Notes: generated by a model not told the origin, from the sequence alone. 64,000 nucleotides of DNA from Adiantum capillus-veneris (GCA_014529385.2 CM043958.1:78480669-78544668), one strand, 5' to 3'. Shown: positions 37,271-49,902, counted from the stretch's first letter. A program made the numbers and translations.

Positions 37271-37502
37271 GTACATTACAAAAGTAGATGTCCAAAAGGG
37301 ATTTCCCAGACATCCGGTGCTAATAATGTACCTCTGAACGTCATCAGACGAGGTCAACCAAACGGAAGAGGAGGCCGAGGAAGAGGAAACATAGCACAAG
37401 GAAGCGGAGCTTTCGCCAATGCCGTAGTGAGACAACCAACTGTGGGTGACGAAGCTAATGAGAGAGCAGCGCTGTATGTTGTAACTGATAGTGAGTACTA
37501 AT
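37271..37502 (+). pseudogene. Alpha gag, 3' part
   Basis: This is the continuation of the gag gene after the beta insertion. The second half of a zinc knuckle (HYKSRCP, with a non-canonical tyrosine at the second cysteine of the joined motif) is followed by an Arg/Gly-rich, RNA-binding-like stretch (RRGQPNGRGGRGRG) and a TAA at about 37500. No protease or polymerase follows. From 37503 to 37664 there is only a short non-coding leader to the PPT. Confidence 0.7.
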
Positions 37503-37664
37503 TCAAGCACCAAGATCTCATCAAAGTTCAGCAGAATAAGACGCATAAAATCCTATTCTATTATCAAAGAATGTCTTTACTTTAGACAAAGGATATATAT
37601 ACCTAAGTAGTTAGCATAGATTTTATCCAGATGTATTCTTGAGATGAGGACATCTCAAATTTTT

Positions 37665-37678
37665 CACGTTGGGGAGAT
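37665..37678 (+). promoter_or_regulatory. Alpha polypurine tract
   Basis: ACGTTGGGGAGATT lies just before the right LTR. It is short and impure but in the right place. Confidence 0.5.
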
Positions 37679-40452
37679 TCTAAGGTCTCTTACCCGACCA
37701 AAAAGAGCACCCTTGTACCATGAAATAAATATAATGAAAAAAGTTACTATTTTTAGCAGTTTTCCAAATTCTGTCAGTGCCCCGATGTTTAGAACGTTAT
37801 AAAGCTTCAAAATGTGAATTAAAATATTTTTTGTGAAAAATTTCCAAAAATAGTAAGTTTTTGTTCGCCCAACCCGTCTCGAAAAACTGCACCCGTACCT
37901 CGAATTTGAAAAAATGCATTTTCTGACCCCAGGGGCTGCTAAATATGGCAGGTACTCGGACAGATGCGCCTTAGTTAGAGCTTAGTATAGCAATTTACGA
38001 CATTAAATTCCGACTCGTATGGGCCGTTTTAGCCTAAAACCAATTTTTCCTAAAGTTGTGCGGGGAGACACCGGGGCTCGAGGCTGTGTGGGAGCAGGTT
38101 CCAGGCCACTTTGAGCCATCTTTAGCAGCTAGGGGGCGCCCTCTTGTCTTGTGGGAGTTGTGGGAGAGTTTCCAAGCTTGAGAGTGAGTGTGAGAGCCAG
38201 TTAGACTAGCTAACTGGACACTTGGTGGATAGGTAACTAGACTTGCCAATGCAAGGAGGGAGTGCTCACTCAGATGCTTATAGCATCTAGGTTCGATTTT
38301 CAGCCTTGAGGAGCCTATTTAAAGGTGTGCCATCTCTCTCTCTCACACACACACACATGCTCACACACACACACACCCAATACACACACACACACCTTGG
38401 GGAGGTGTTGCCGGTACACACACAGTTTTTGAAGGAGAAGCAAGGAGGGAGGTGCTGCCGAATTCTCGTCTTGAGAACTCATTTGGATTAGGAAATCGAG
38501 AGTATTTTCAGCCCCTAATCACGGTAATCATGATTTAATTTATGCTCTTCTTAATTCTCTTCATTATTCTTCAAATTCCTCGTCTACTATGCTTAATCCT
38601 AGCTATAATTCCCAATAGCTGTACTCTAAATCTCCATACCTATACTCTATTACATAACCATCATCCAGTAGCTAATTATGCAGCCTTTCATCACTCTTAA
38701 TCAATTATTAATGCACGATTAGGAGAAATTTCTCTCTCTAAGCAGCATAGTAATTAATTGACAAGCCGGTAATAATGTAGATTTGATGAAATTCATTCTT
38801 TTACCACTCAATAGTGTTGTAATTAAGTTAGATTCAATTTTTCTTGTACATTAAGATGTGATTAAGGAAAAATTAATCCATCATTAAGCCACTAACAAGA
38901 GAATTTTCTCTCACCTATGCATGGGGAGATTCTACATCTTTCTAATTGCACTAGGAAAGTGATTGAACTTGCTTAATTCATCTCTCTTGTAATTTAATTA
39001 GTAAAATTATGAATTTCTTAATCATCTAAGCCAAGTGATTAACTTTAGAGCCGGTTCCCATAGGACAAGTGAAGTATTACTCATAAAATTACTAGGTCTC
39101 GAAGGAAAAATCTAACGCTCTTGCATAAGGAGGATTGTTCAATGATTCTAATCTATCATTTGGATTATTATGATGCTCTCGGACATTAGCTCTTTTCTTC
39201 AAGTTTATCATTTAAAGTAGTGAGTATAAAATGGCCCCGGTTAAGAGAACTCGCTTCGGTGGTGCCAACGACCGTGAGGCGGAAACGAGCAATGTGAATG
39301 AAAAAGGAAAAGCTCCCTTGGACGAACAAGCCCAGCCATCTCACGAGCCATTGACGAAGAAATGGAAGAGGTAGGTCACAATTTTATTCAAGTTGTTTAA
39401 TTTAACATTGCACATGGTTAGCTAGGAAAGAATATACCCCCAAACATGTTGGAGAAATCCGACGGAAACCTCGGCATTCGAATTCATTTGTACATTAAGT
39501 CTAAAGTAGGAAAGAAATGATTGATGGATATACTGTTTGCAATAGGAAAGAATGTTTGCTAGGGAAAATTTAGCTCAGCATGTTCATTCTATTTCCAATG
39601 TTGATACTAGTCCAAACCCCCTCCTGATCACAGGGGGGTAGAGTTCCTAGTTAAGGGCTCTTGAATCCATGTCTGCTGGTTAAGCAGGGATACCCACATC
39701 TGCTGGTTAAGCGATGGGAACCCACGTCTGCTGGTTAAGCGGTGGGAATGTCCATGTCGTGCTTTCTATGCGGTGGACATACCTAGTTGTATGGGCAGCT
39801 AGGCGACAACGGGAGGAGTATACTCTCGCTGGAATGGGGATGTTGTACCTCCAGAACATTGGAATTTTAATGAATAAGTTTGAGTAGAATTTTTACTAGA
39901 ATATTGTCTTGGTGCCGCTTTGCAATACTGATTGAAGGGCTGTCTTAACGAACATTGTGAATCGGAATCTAATCAAGGAACTTTTATGTTGAACAACTTT
40001 TGTGGTAGTAATTAGGACACACAAAGAAGTGTGAGTGTGGAGGTGGAAAGTGGGGGCTTGGCTCAGGTTGCCAATGCCTATGAGAAGGGTGGTCCCGATT
40101 GGTCGGGAACTCTCTCTCCCCATAGAGTTTAAATCGGTACTAGTAATACTCATTGCCCTTAGAGCGGCGAAGTCTCAAGTGTGCGTGCCTCTGAAACATG
40201 GGGGAAAAGGCACTCGAGGTTTCTCTCCTCATGGAAGGTGGGTCTTAGGATCACTAGATAGGTTAAGTACGGTTCCCATGCGAGGTGGAGCTAGATCTTA
40301 TTACTAGTAGGCTCGAACTCGACTCACTTTGTGATGAGAGATCGTCCGCTAGTTGAACCCTGAACCACTTTGTTTGCTTCCTCTATAGATCTAGTGGCTA
40401 CCAAGTTCACCATCAGATCCGCCGTTTGAGACGGCGGGGTGGGGACCTCACA
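37679..40452 (+). repeat. Alpha right LTR (2774 bp)
   Basis: It starts TCTAAGGTCTCTTACCCG (the first TG has become TC) and ends GGGGACCTCACA. It is colinear with the left LTR, including the 47-codon frame (39231-39374) and the triple GTTAAGC repeat (39660-39745). Confidence 0.88.
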
Positions 40453-40457
40453 AGTCA
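40453..40457. repeat. Alpha target-site duplication, right
   Basis: AGTCA is identical to 25296-25300. Confidence 0.85.
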
Positions 40458-42940
40458 CATGCTTTGATTTATTATAAGCAAAGTATAGGTAAGTAGTCTT
40501 TCCAATTGGTTTGCTTCTTGCTAACATACGCTCGTAGCATATCCTCTAGCACTTGATTAACTCTTTTGTTTTGACCATCTGTTTCTGAATGATCAACCGT
40601 ACTTAGATTAAGTTTAGTTTCCAAATTTTGAAACACAGCTCTCCAGAAGTGATTATGAAACTTTTGATCTCTGTCACTAATGATACTAGCTAGAAGACCT
40701 AGAGTCTATATATATTCTCTACAAATAGCTGCACTAATTTTGGTATCTTAACCGTAGTCTTAGTGGGAATGAATTGACCCATCTTTGTGAGAGGGTCTAC
40801 AATTACCCATATGGCATCATGGCCACGATTTGTAGTAGGTAGTCCTACTACAAAATCCATAGACATACTCTCCCACTTACCTTGTGGAATCTCTAAAGGA
40901 TGTAAAAGGCCACCTACCTTGAGGCGCTCTGCTTTATTAACTTGGCATTGTTGGCAGTTTAGTACGTACTCTTGAACATCATGATGTAATCTTGGCCAAT
41001 TAAATTGCCGTCGATCTAAGGCATACGTCTTACGAATACCTGGATGACCAACACTTGGACTATCATGATACTCAAATAAGATTTGGCGCCTATTGTCTGA
41101 GTCCTTTGGCACACATACTCTACCCTTGTGGAGTAAGTAGCCATCATCAATGGAAAATTTCTTCCATCTCTTAAGCTCTTCTAGAGTAGGGGTGGAGCTC
41201 TGTGTATTGAAGTTTTTATCTGCACATGCAGAGGCATGTTGATTTGGTTGTACAGAGACATGTGAGTGTAAGGGATCCCTTTTTAAAACTACACTCCACA
41301 CTTTAGCATATGATTGATCTTGTGCACATTTTCCATGTAATGACTCCAAAAATCCACTCTTTATTTCCGTGAAAGCAAGTGAATTAATATTAGACATCCG
41401 ACTTAGTGCATCCGCTACTACATTATATCTCCCCTTGCGATATCGTAGCTTACAATCATAATCTTGTAGGATTTTTTCCCATCTAGCTTTTACGGCCCTT
41501 CAAGTCTGTTTGAGTAGTAAATCATTTGATACTCTCATGGTCAAAAACTACTTCAAACTCGGCACCATATAAATAGTGTCGCCACTTTCGTAAAGCATGA
41601 ATTATGGCATAGATCTCTCTCTCACAGATAGAATAATTCAGTTGAGCTTTATCTAGCTTTTTACTTTCAAAGGCTATAGGTCTTCCCTCATGGAGAAGTA
41701 CCGCACCAATTGCTTTATCACTAGCATCGGTCTCTACCACAAACGGCTTAAGTGGGTCAACGATTGCTAGGATCAGAGCAGTGGCTATAGCTACCTTGAG
41801 CTGTTCAAAACTGGGTTTTTGGGCTTCTTCCCAAGAAAAGGTCTTACCTTTTGCTTTAAGTTGATTCGTCATAGGAACAACGATTTTGGCATAATTACGG
41901 ATATACTATCAATAAAATCTAGCCATGCCTAAGAATATTTGAAGCTCCTCAACCGTGTTGGGATGTGGCCATCGAAGAATGGCAGCGACCTTGTCAGTGT
42001 CCATCTTGATGCCAAAATAAGAGATCACATGACCGAGGTAATGTATCTCTGGTTTAAAGAAATCTCACTTGCTTTGTTTAGCATATAGAGTGTGAGCTCG
42101 TAGCAGTTCAAACACTAATTGTAAGTGTTCTATTTGTTCATCTTAAGTCTTACTGTAAATGAGAATGTCATCAAGGAAAACCACAACAAATTTTCCAAGA
42201 TAGCGATGTAAGACACTATCCATGAGTGTCATAAATGTAGCTGGAGTATTGGTTAAACCAAAAGGCATAACCAAAAATTCAAAATGCCCGAACCATGTTC
42301 TAAAGGTAGTTTTGGAGATATCTCGCGGAAGGATACGCACCTAGTGATATCCTGAATGAAGATCTATCTTTGTATAGTATCTTGCCCCATGGAGTTGATC
42401 AAACAACTCATCCACTCGAAGCAGAGGATACTTGTTCTTGATGGTTATGGCGTTTAATCCGCGATAATCTATGCACATGCGCATAGTACCATCTTTCTTT
42501 TTTACCAATAGAATTGGTGATGCCCAAGGCGACATGCTAGGTCTAATGAAACCACGGGCGAGGCAGTCAGCCAACTAACTCTCAACCTCCTTGGCTTCTT
42601 TAGCACTCATACGATAAGGTGGTTTACTCACTGGTTTAGTGCTTGGCAGGACATCTATGCCATGTTGCATATCATGTGTAGAGGGTAAACCCGGCGGTAA
42701 ATCACTTGAGAATACATCACTATCCTCCGTGAGTAAGTGAGTCAGCTTTTGCCGTGCAAAAGGAGAAAGTAAACTAAAGCTATACTGGGATGGAGAATCT
42801 TGTGATTCCTATAATGTTTGTTTTACAACAGTTGCACGTTGCTCGATAGAATTAAAATTGAGAGCACTTTGCTCGTTATATTTGTTAACACTTTGCTTAT
42901 CATTAGAATTCATTGCTCTTTGCATATGTGGGACGCATGT
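40458..42940 (-). pseudogene. Gamma pol: reverse transcriptase, RNase H and integrase
   Basis: This is a Ty3/gypsy polyprotein read right to left. RT lies at 42811-42000 ([33 protein letters not shown], catalytic FLDDILIYS), RNase H at 41872-41522 (VVETDASDKAIGAVL, RPIAFESKKL), the integrase zinc domain at 41120-40960 (HDSPSVGHPGIRKT, CQQCQ) and the integrase core at 40930-40458 (MDFVVGLP, SDRDQKF). Stops replace glutamine in at least three places (for example GYH*VRI at 42341 and the codon near 42576), consistent with C-to-T decay. The third catalytic acid of the integrase is lysine (QNKRVNQ where the family has QTERVN). The remainder of the integrase is at 24646-25300. Protease and gag were not found; coding sequence fades out at about 42940. 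Confidence 0.85.
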
Positions 42941-43842
42941 CTAACCTCACTATCATATCTTATTGCAGTATTAGCGAGAACCACGATTAATTTGTCAAAC
43001 CATGGGACGAAGCTGACTCGACTAGTGCATAGAGGCTACAAGAAATTGTCAATCTCTCAAAAAACAACTAACAACTCGCATCTAACTCAAGCTACACTCA
43101 AGTGACTGAAATCACCAAAGGCCAATCGGCAATCGCTCATCGGCAAGCAAATCACATCCGTTAACAGCATCAAATGACATCCAAACGTAACAAAACTTCT
43201 AAGACAAGTTTATAAGACCTAAGCACACATGCCTGTGGCCTCAAACCCCACTTTAGGTCAAGTTCCAAAATCGCGATTATTAACAGCAGTGGATTTTTGA
43301 CCTAGTCATTTTCGACCAAGAATGCATCTAAATGCTTAACAATGATGCCCCAATACCCCGCCTATGCTTAGTTTTTGATTTAAAAGTATAAATTCCTAGT
43401 TATGATGAAATTAGGCCGCGGGTTGGCGACACCAAAAGCTACGAAATACTGTGAATGTCTTACGTCAATGCGTAGAGCTCTTACCTGCGGTTGCAATGCA
43501 ACAAACACAATTGCAATGTGACAACCGGAGAGGGAGTAGGAAGCGTGAGAAGGAGAGAAGTGAGCGCCGTTAGCTCGTGTTGTGTATTTCTTATCCAAAA
43601 CTTACAAAAATTGGCTTTTATACCTTAGCCAAGGTTTTTGGGTGGTCAAAACTAATAATCTGGAGTTCTACCAAAGTTGGAAATTGACTGGTTGATACAA
43701 TCTAGAAGCTTGTAGCCCCGGCTCATTAATTACAAAGTTTACCAAGAAAATAGGAGTTACAATATTCCTAATTTATCAAAATAATAATTGTTTTACAAGG
43801 AGAACTCCAAAAAATGGTGACCGTGTTCGCTTGCTGTTAACA
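42941..43842 (-). mobile_element. Probable 3' LTR of delta
   Basis: No coding sequence is visible. On the minus strand a polypurine tract (43845-43855) is followed by TGTTAACAGCAAGC, an LTR-like start whose inner edge is 43842. The outer edge was not found; it must lie right of about 42940, where gamma coding sequence ends. It contains one copy of the AATCGCGATTATTAAC motif (near 43273) that recurs at 47.6-48.2 kb. Confidence 0.45.
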
Positions 43843-43844
43843 TT

Positions 43845-43855
43845 CCCCCCCTCCT
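43845..43855 (-). promoter_or_regulatory. Delta polypurine tract
   Basis: The minus strand reads GAGGAGGGGGG immediately before the LTR-like start. Confidence 0.5.
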
Positions 43856-43869
43856 CGCCTGTGTCGTCC

Positions 43870-46800
43870 CTTGACACAGCTGTATGGGCTGAAGTAGTCT
43901 TCGGGTTGACGGCGGGCGAGGCGGTCTTTAAGTGCTTCCAGTGCCTTTTGGTATCTGATTCATTGTTCTTTGTCAGGCACTTGCAAAAATTGCATGGTGA
44001 CTTGGTTCTTCAGTTCCACCACTAAGTAGCCTACAAACCTGAATGTGAGGTTGCTTATCACCGGCGCAAATATCTTCGTTCGCCAGGTGAAGAATCCATT
44101 GAAGAATGCTTCTTCAAAGGCTAGCATATTATGTGAGGGCAGGAACATGCATCTAGCATAGAATCCGTAAAGGATTTCTTCTGAAGGTTGCCCACTCAGA
44201 TCTTAACATAAGCCTTTGTTTCCTTCCAAGAATGAGAGCCATGGGCCTGTCTGCTTAGGCTCATTGAAAACTTGTATGCATGTAAGTAGCATCCTGCAAA
44301 TCTTATATAGCATTGTACAACAGAGATCTGGTAGACTCTTGAAGAATGACATGGTGCCGTTAGGGTTTTCACCATGTATTCCTCTGTTGCTTGGCCTCTC
44401 TCTGGAGCTGGCAGCCTGGGGAAGTTGAGCCAAGTAGGCCTCTTCTTCTACAGTGCTTCATGCGCTTGCCATGTCCTTACTCTGGGTACAGGACAGAATG
44501 TTGGATCTCTTTGTAAGGCTGCAGGTGCTCTTGTGAACAGAATCAGGTATCTCGGATTCTTGTTCAGCCAGCTTAACCGCCACTTTGGGTGGTCTTTATC
44601 TGCACCATCTTCTTGCATATCCTTGTATAGCCTTTCTTTTACCTGTAAAAGTTTTACTTTGATGAGAGGGTACGACAGGGATAGTTAGTGCCATTGAGCA
44701 TTGATTTGATTGGGAGTGAGTTGAGTGACGTTGACAGAGTGTAAGACTCTAAACTCCCAATCCATAGCGGCCTTCCACTGCTCATCCACCTCTAAGGTGA
44801 TCTTCTGCTTCAGTGCGTCTTCTTCAGCTTTTGACAGTTGGACCATTGGCACTATATCTTTGTCTGTGATGTGGACCTGAAAATCTTCATCACCACTCGG
44901 CTCTGCTGTGGACTGCATCTCAAATTCAGCAAATGAGACCGAGGGAATGTCTATTTGGGGCGGCTCTGAAGTGCCTACCTCTTTCTACATGTCTGGCTTT
45001 CCATCTCTGAGGATCTGATTTATCCGTTTGAGTTCTGTTATCTCCTTTAGAAGCTCCTCCTCTCTTTGACCCTGCATCAGTGCCAGGTCTCTGCGCTATG
45101 ACTGTTTGAGCTTTAATTCCATTTCTAAATCCTTTTTTTTCTTTTCAAGTGCCTTGTACACTTCATCAGTTCCCTTGATCGAGGCCACGGCTGGGTTTTC
45201 TCTTATTTGCCGTAAGAAAATGGCAATGATCATTGCTTCTCTGTTCAGAATATTACAGGGTAGCATTGGCAACATCTAACTGCACTTGAAGTTTTTATGC
45301 TGACAGAGAGGTCGTAAGAAGTTCATTTGTGACTTCTGTTAGCAGCTCGTATTTTACCTTGTAGGCATCAAATAATTTGGTGAGGAGGTCACCTAACTCC
45401 TCCATTTCTTTTTTTTGTTTATCCCTGGCTATCTAATGTTGTTCCGCTTCTACCTTCAGCTGTTGCACTTGCCTTTGGAGATCAGTGATGATAATCATCC
45501 TATCTTTGAGCTCTCCTTGAAGAGCGTCGATCACCATTTCTAATTCCTTGGCCTTTGTGTTGCGGTTCAAAGCTGCAGAACGGAGTCTCTTGGTCATTTC
45601 CTGCATCTGGCATGCATATTCATTGACCTGTATTATAACTTCATCATTGGACTGCCACTCCTCCTGTCTTGCCAGTTGGGATGTGCCTGCAGCCTCATGT
45701 GTTGCTTCTTGCTGCGTCGTAATTGCTGGTGGTTTTGTGGAGGTAGTTTGGTCGTTCTTCTTCTTGGCCATCCTGAGGCTTTGATGCCTCGGTAGTTTCT
45801 GGCTGAGTAGAAGTAGATGGTGTGGTCTCAATTTTTGCTGTCTCTTCAGGTGCTGGCCTTTCTGCCTTCTCTGGCTCGGACTCCGTCTCATGTGTAGTGG
45901 TATGCTCTTTTTCTGTATCTACTTCCTTATCAGTTTCTTCCGTTGGCTTTTGAGTTTCTTCTGCTGCCTGTGCCGGTTCTGGCTCGGCTTCTTTTTCCTC
46001 ATGTCCGTCAGTGTGGTCAGCTTTTTGTGTAGATTCTGTTTGTTGGGTGGATTCAGAATCTTTTTCTTTTTCAGTCTCTGCTTCTTCATTGGTACCTTGG
46101 CCTGGTGGTGATGGTGGTGGGCTAGGCATGGGATGGTCATGTTGTTCTAGCGGTGGTGAGGTGGGTCGGGGAGATCCCTGGCTTTTCTCTTACGTAGCCG
46201 TTTCCTCAGCTTTCTTTGCCACTTCTTCTGCCTCTTTCATCTTTAGGCCTTCGGCCTCTTGGTACATTCTTTTTAAATAATCTGTTGGATCATCTACCTC
46301 TTTCCTTGTATGATGCTTTGTTTGAGGTCCTTTCAGTCCTGTGGTACCCACTTTTCTGGGTCCTTTCCTTGTGCTTGCCTACTGTGCTGGTAAGTCTTTT
46401 TTTCTCTTTCAAAACGCGCTTGTTTTTTAGTTGTCTCCTCTTGGTGGGCAGCCACAGCTTTCCTCTTCATCTCTTCCCTCCAAGCTCTCTTCTCTTCGTT
46501 GTCAGAGCTCTTGCTGCTGTGCCGCTCTAGTGAGCTGTTATCTTATTCATCACCTGATTTAAAAGATCTTTTACCTAATCTTGTAGCTCGTGGAGAGGGT
46601 TGTGCTGCCAAGATCCATGTATTCTGATCAGGGGTAGGCGGTAGGTTGTCGGACATGCCGATGACATGATAGGCTATTCTTGTCAACACTTCTGGCATGC
46701 CCAAGTATGTGATTTTACCCTTCTTCATGGTGCCCTTCAAGGTTGTCAAGACATACTGCGCGTGATCCACAGGCTGCCTTGTTGTTGACTTAAGAACCTG

Positions 46801-47580
46801 AGTGAAGGTGGTGGACACCGTGTGATTTGGTGTAGTGTACCTTGGTGGCCTTTTTGCCAAAAAATAAAAGTGTTGATGGTACAGACGGGCTAGCTCTTCC
46901 ACCTATTTGTGGATAAGATTGACGAATGTAGCCGCGGATGTTTCCTTGGTAAATGTGCCTATAGTTTTCATGTCTCTTGCCCGCATGGTCATTCCTTCAG
47001 TGGACAGTCTAAGTGCCTCTGCCACTATTTCTTTTGTGATTACTACCTCGACCTTGTTCCCTTGGGTGTCAGATATTTGTGCGGTTCCGTCCTCTTTGAT
47101 GGTAGATAGAATCTTGTAAGCTTTCTAAAAGTCCACTCCACAAGGCTCTTGCTCGTAGAAATGCATGAGCCCTAACCTGCGGTTAGCCTCTTTGGTTTCT
47201 GGCTTGGCAACTACATCATAGACCTCTTTAGGCAAGAGTTGCAACTCCACCTGATTCCCTTCTTCACTTTTGAACCTGCCAGTGAAGACCGTAGTGTGGT
47301 GCTCTTCCAGTTGTTCTTTAGAAAGGTAGGATGCCTTTGCCGCTTTGACTGACTCGGGGTCGAGTTGATACGCAGGTAGTTCTTGTAGTTTCTCTTTTCG
47401 GTTTTACTTCTTCTTGTCCTTCTTCGCTACTTGCAATGCTCCTATTCAGTGAATAGAGTGCAAAGTTAGCAGATTTGTCGGATTTTTCTCTGGAATGTCC
47501 TTTTAGACTGAAATGCTGATAATCTGGTCCAAATTGCTTCACATCAATTTTTGAACAAGCAAAGATACATAAACTCATGC
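43870..47580 (-). pseudogene. Delta: long broken transposon ORF of unknown type
   Basis: This is a long minus-strand reading frame, interrupted by several stops, ending just before the polypurine tract. The N-terminal third (47578-46543) includes VEVVITKEIVAEALRLSTEG and KITYLGMPEVLTRIAYHVIG, which loosely resemble the accessory putative plant transposon proteins carried by some LTR elements. A Glu/Thr/Pro-rich segment follows (46130-45700, for example EETDKEVDTEKEHTTTHE), then a coiled-coil-like, Gln-rich segment (45890-45430), then an unassigned C-terminus (44918-43870). No gag zinc knuckle, RT or integrase motif was seen. Stops at glutamine positions again suggest C-to-T decay. The assignment to an LTR element rests mainly on the adjoining PPT and LTR edge. 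Confidence 0.45.
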
Positions 47581-47599
47581 AAGGAACAAAATTGTATGG

Positions 47600-48300
47600 T
47601 CAAAACAAAAATTTGCAACCAAAGTAAATAATTGCGATTATTTACAGCTAAGGAAAATTTTCAACTTTTTGCAAACCTGTCTTTATAGGCTTGAAGTATA
47701 TGCCAAATACATGCTCTGAGGGAAACATGGGTTCATTTGGATACACAGGATGAAAATGGTACCAGATTTTGGCTTAGGTCTTTGAAATAGCAGATATAAA
47801 GGAAATTTGAGATTTTGAAATCCAAATTGATTCAAAGTTGGCTAGTGGGCTTATCACAACATGTACTTTGGATGTATGATGGCCAAATATCAAAATTCCC
47901 CAATTTTGACCAAAAAGTAAACAATCGTGATTATTAACTTTTCTTCCAAAATTGATATTTTTTGGTACAAATTGGTTCTAGGCATGGTATAGACCTTGGG
48001 TATGAGATATGAGTTGATTTGGATTAAGAAAAGTTGTTCATAACCCAAATTTTGGCTTGCAAATACTTCTTTGCGTTTTTTGGCAATTTTACAAGTAATG
48101 GGTGGTCATTTTGGCTCATACTTGATTTTTGGCATGTAATAGGTGTATACACATGATAGGTGAAATGATTTGACAATTTCCAAGCAAAACTGATGCAAAA
48201 GTAAATAATCGCGATTATTAACTTCAATGAGAAAAACTTTGCAAAACCCACAAATTTTGACCTAGACATGTTTCATACACCTAATACAAGTCCTACATTG
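47600..48300. repeat. Diverged ~285 bp tandem repeats with palindromic core
   Basis: The motif GTAAATAATCGCGATTATTAAC occurs in degenerate form at about 47625, 47915 and 48200, spaced 290 and 285 bp, with loosely similar sequence between. AATAATCGCGATTATT at about 48207 is a perfect 16 bp palindrome. It is non-coding. Confidence 0.5.
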
Positions 48301-49819
48301 AATTTGGTCAAGTTTGGTCATGCCGGCATCACTTTGTGCTCTATCGACTTTGAAATCACCATTTTTTGTGATTACTCTATCTGTTGGGTTGGTTGGTCAA
48401 CTTTGAGGCTTTGGACTTGTCCGTAACATAGTCGTGAAGCTACCTGTCCAATTCTGGCTCATTTGGAGTCAGTTTTGCCTCGTATGTCGAATTTGACGCT
48501 TTGTAACCTTTGAGCCGTTTTCTGCTTTTCGAGGGCTTTATTTGATGGATTCCACCAAACCAATCATATACATTGTATATGGACCTCATTACAATCCATC
48601 TGTGGAGTCAGGTTGGAATTCTGTCATTTGTCAAAACCCTAACTTTTCTACTAGGGACCCCCTTGACCCCAGCCGAATGGTCATCTGATGGTATAGAAAG
48701 GTTCTATTATGCTAGGGCGTGCTATGGTTCAAATCCCATCCAATTTGGTCAAGCTGGTAGGCCGCTATGGTCAGTTTTAGGTCGTAGGTCTTCGTGCACT
48801 GCTCGATTTCTAGGGTTTCTTCTAAGGCTTTAGACTAGCTACCAGCCGTACAAAATGGATTATTATCGAGTAAAGAACTTGCCCCTCATGTCTCGTGTGA
48901 GACGGCGTTGAAAATGGTCAACTGTGGGCTCCTGAAATGTAGTGCGAAAGAGGTCGAAATCTCTCTCTGCAAAGGCTCCAAGTGGAAATGAGGTGGTTTT
49001 AGCCTACCATGGATATCTATACCTTGACTTCCTAAACCAAATTTCTCCATATTCCCCCATTAGTCCTACTAGTCCGTGAAATCTATGTTAGACTCAAAAA
49101 TTTCCCTGATCGGATTCCTGTGGCTCATTCTGCAAGAATTTTGCAAAAGTAGGCATGGCCGCCTAATTTAGGCTTCCCGCTTCTGTCTTCTGATTTCATT
49201 GAAAAAGAAAATTCTTGTTCACCTTGTCCTTCTGATCACCATCGTGTCTTCAATTTTTCTATCTGAGCTTCCCTGCTATTTATTATTAATTTTGACCTGT
49301 TTATTTGAAAAAATCAAAGAAAATAACAAAATTCTCTAAAAAAATAAAGTAAAAATCCAATAATTAAGAAAATCACTTGAAAAACACAGCTCTATTATTT
49401 TTTGTTGGATTTCTTTATTTTTAAGCCTCCTTATCAATAAAAATGATGAAAAATACCCAAAAAATGACTATTTTTTATGATTTTCTGAGAGGATATTAAA
49501 TATAGGAGCTTTTCATTTAGAGCTTTCTCTACAAAGTTAGAGCTTCTTGTGGGTAGAAAAATCAGATGTAACCTTTTGCACATACTAAGGTATATAGCTT
49601 TTGAACTAGGATAAAGTGCATAGTAAAAAAATTGTGCTCTACATGTTTGTGACACAATTAAGGGCCATAGTAATACAACATAGATTTGATTTTTTAAAAA
49701 ATGACCATATCAACGTCAATATATTGATACTACAATGTCATATATGTAGTATTTATAAGAAAGATCATCACAAAGTCTATGTTTATGATCCACAAGAATT
49801 TTAGTAGCAAGTAAAATAT
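48301..49819. other. Unassigned AT-rich sequence
   Basis: No gene, element end or structured repeat could be supported. Short frames exist on both strands but have no recognisable domains. Confidence 0.4.
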
Positions 49820-49902
49820 TTGAATTTTTGGTATGAGGTAAGTTGAAGTCTACTCTAGCACAATGAGTCTTTATCTTGTTCACATTATAAGTCAATTAGA
49901 GA

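Larger units (their letters stand above)
25301..40452 (+). mobile_element. Alpha: gag-only LTR element with 2.77 kb LTRs, split by beta
   Basis: This is an LTR retrotransposon inserted in gamma's integrase gene. LTRs are 25301-28069 and 37679-40452 (TGTAAGGTCTC ... GGGACCTCACA). The PBS is the initiator-Met type, and a PPT (CGTTGGGGAGA) lies before the right LTR. Outside the nested beta, the interior is only about 1.6 kb and encodes gag followed by no pol. It is therefore a non-autonomous, LARD-like element that would need polymerase and integrase in trans. The identical flanking AGTCA confirms an intact insertion. Confidence 0.88.

Noticed and set aside
44216-44688. Plus-strand frames at 44.2-46.5 kb
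   Set aside because: They are shadows of the minus-strand delta frame, which has the better composition and context.
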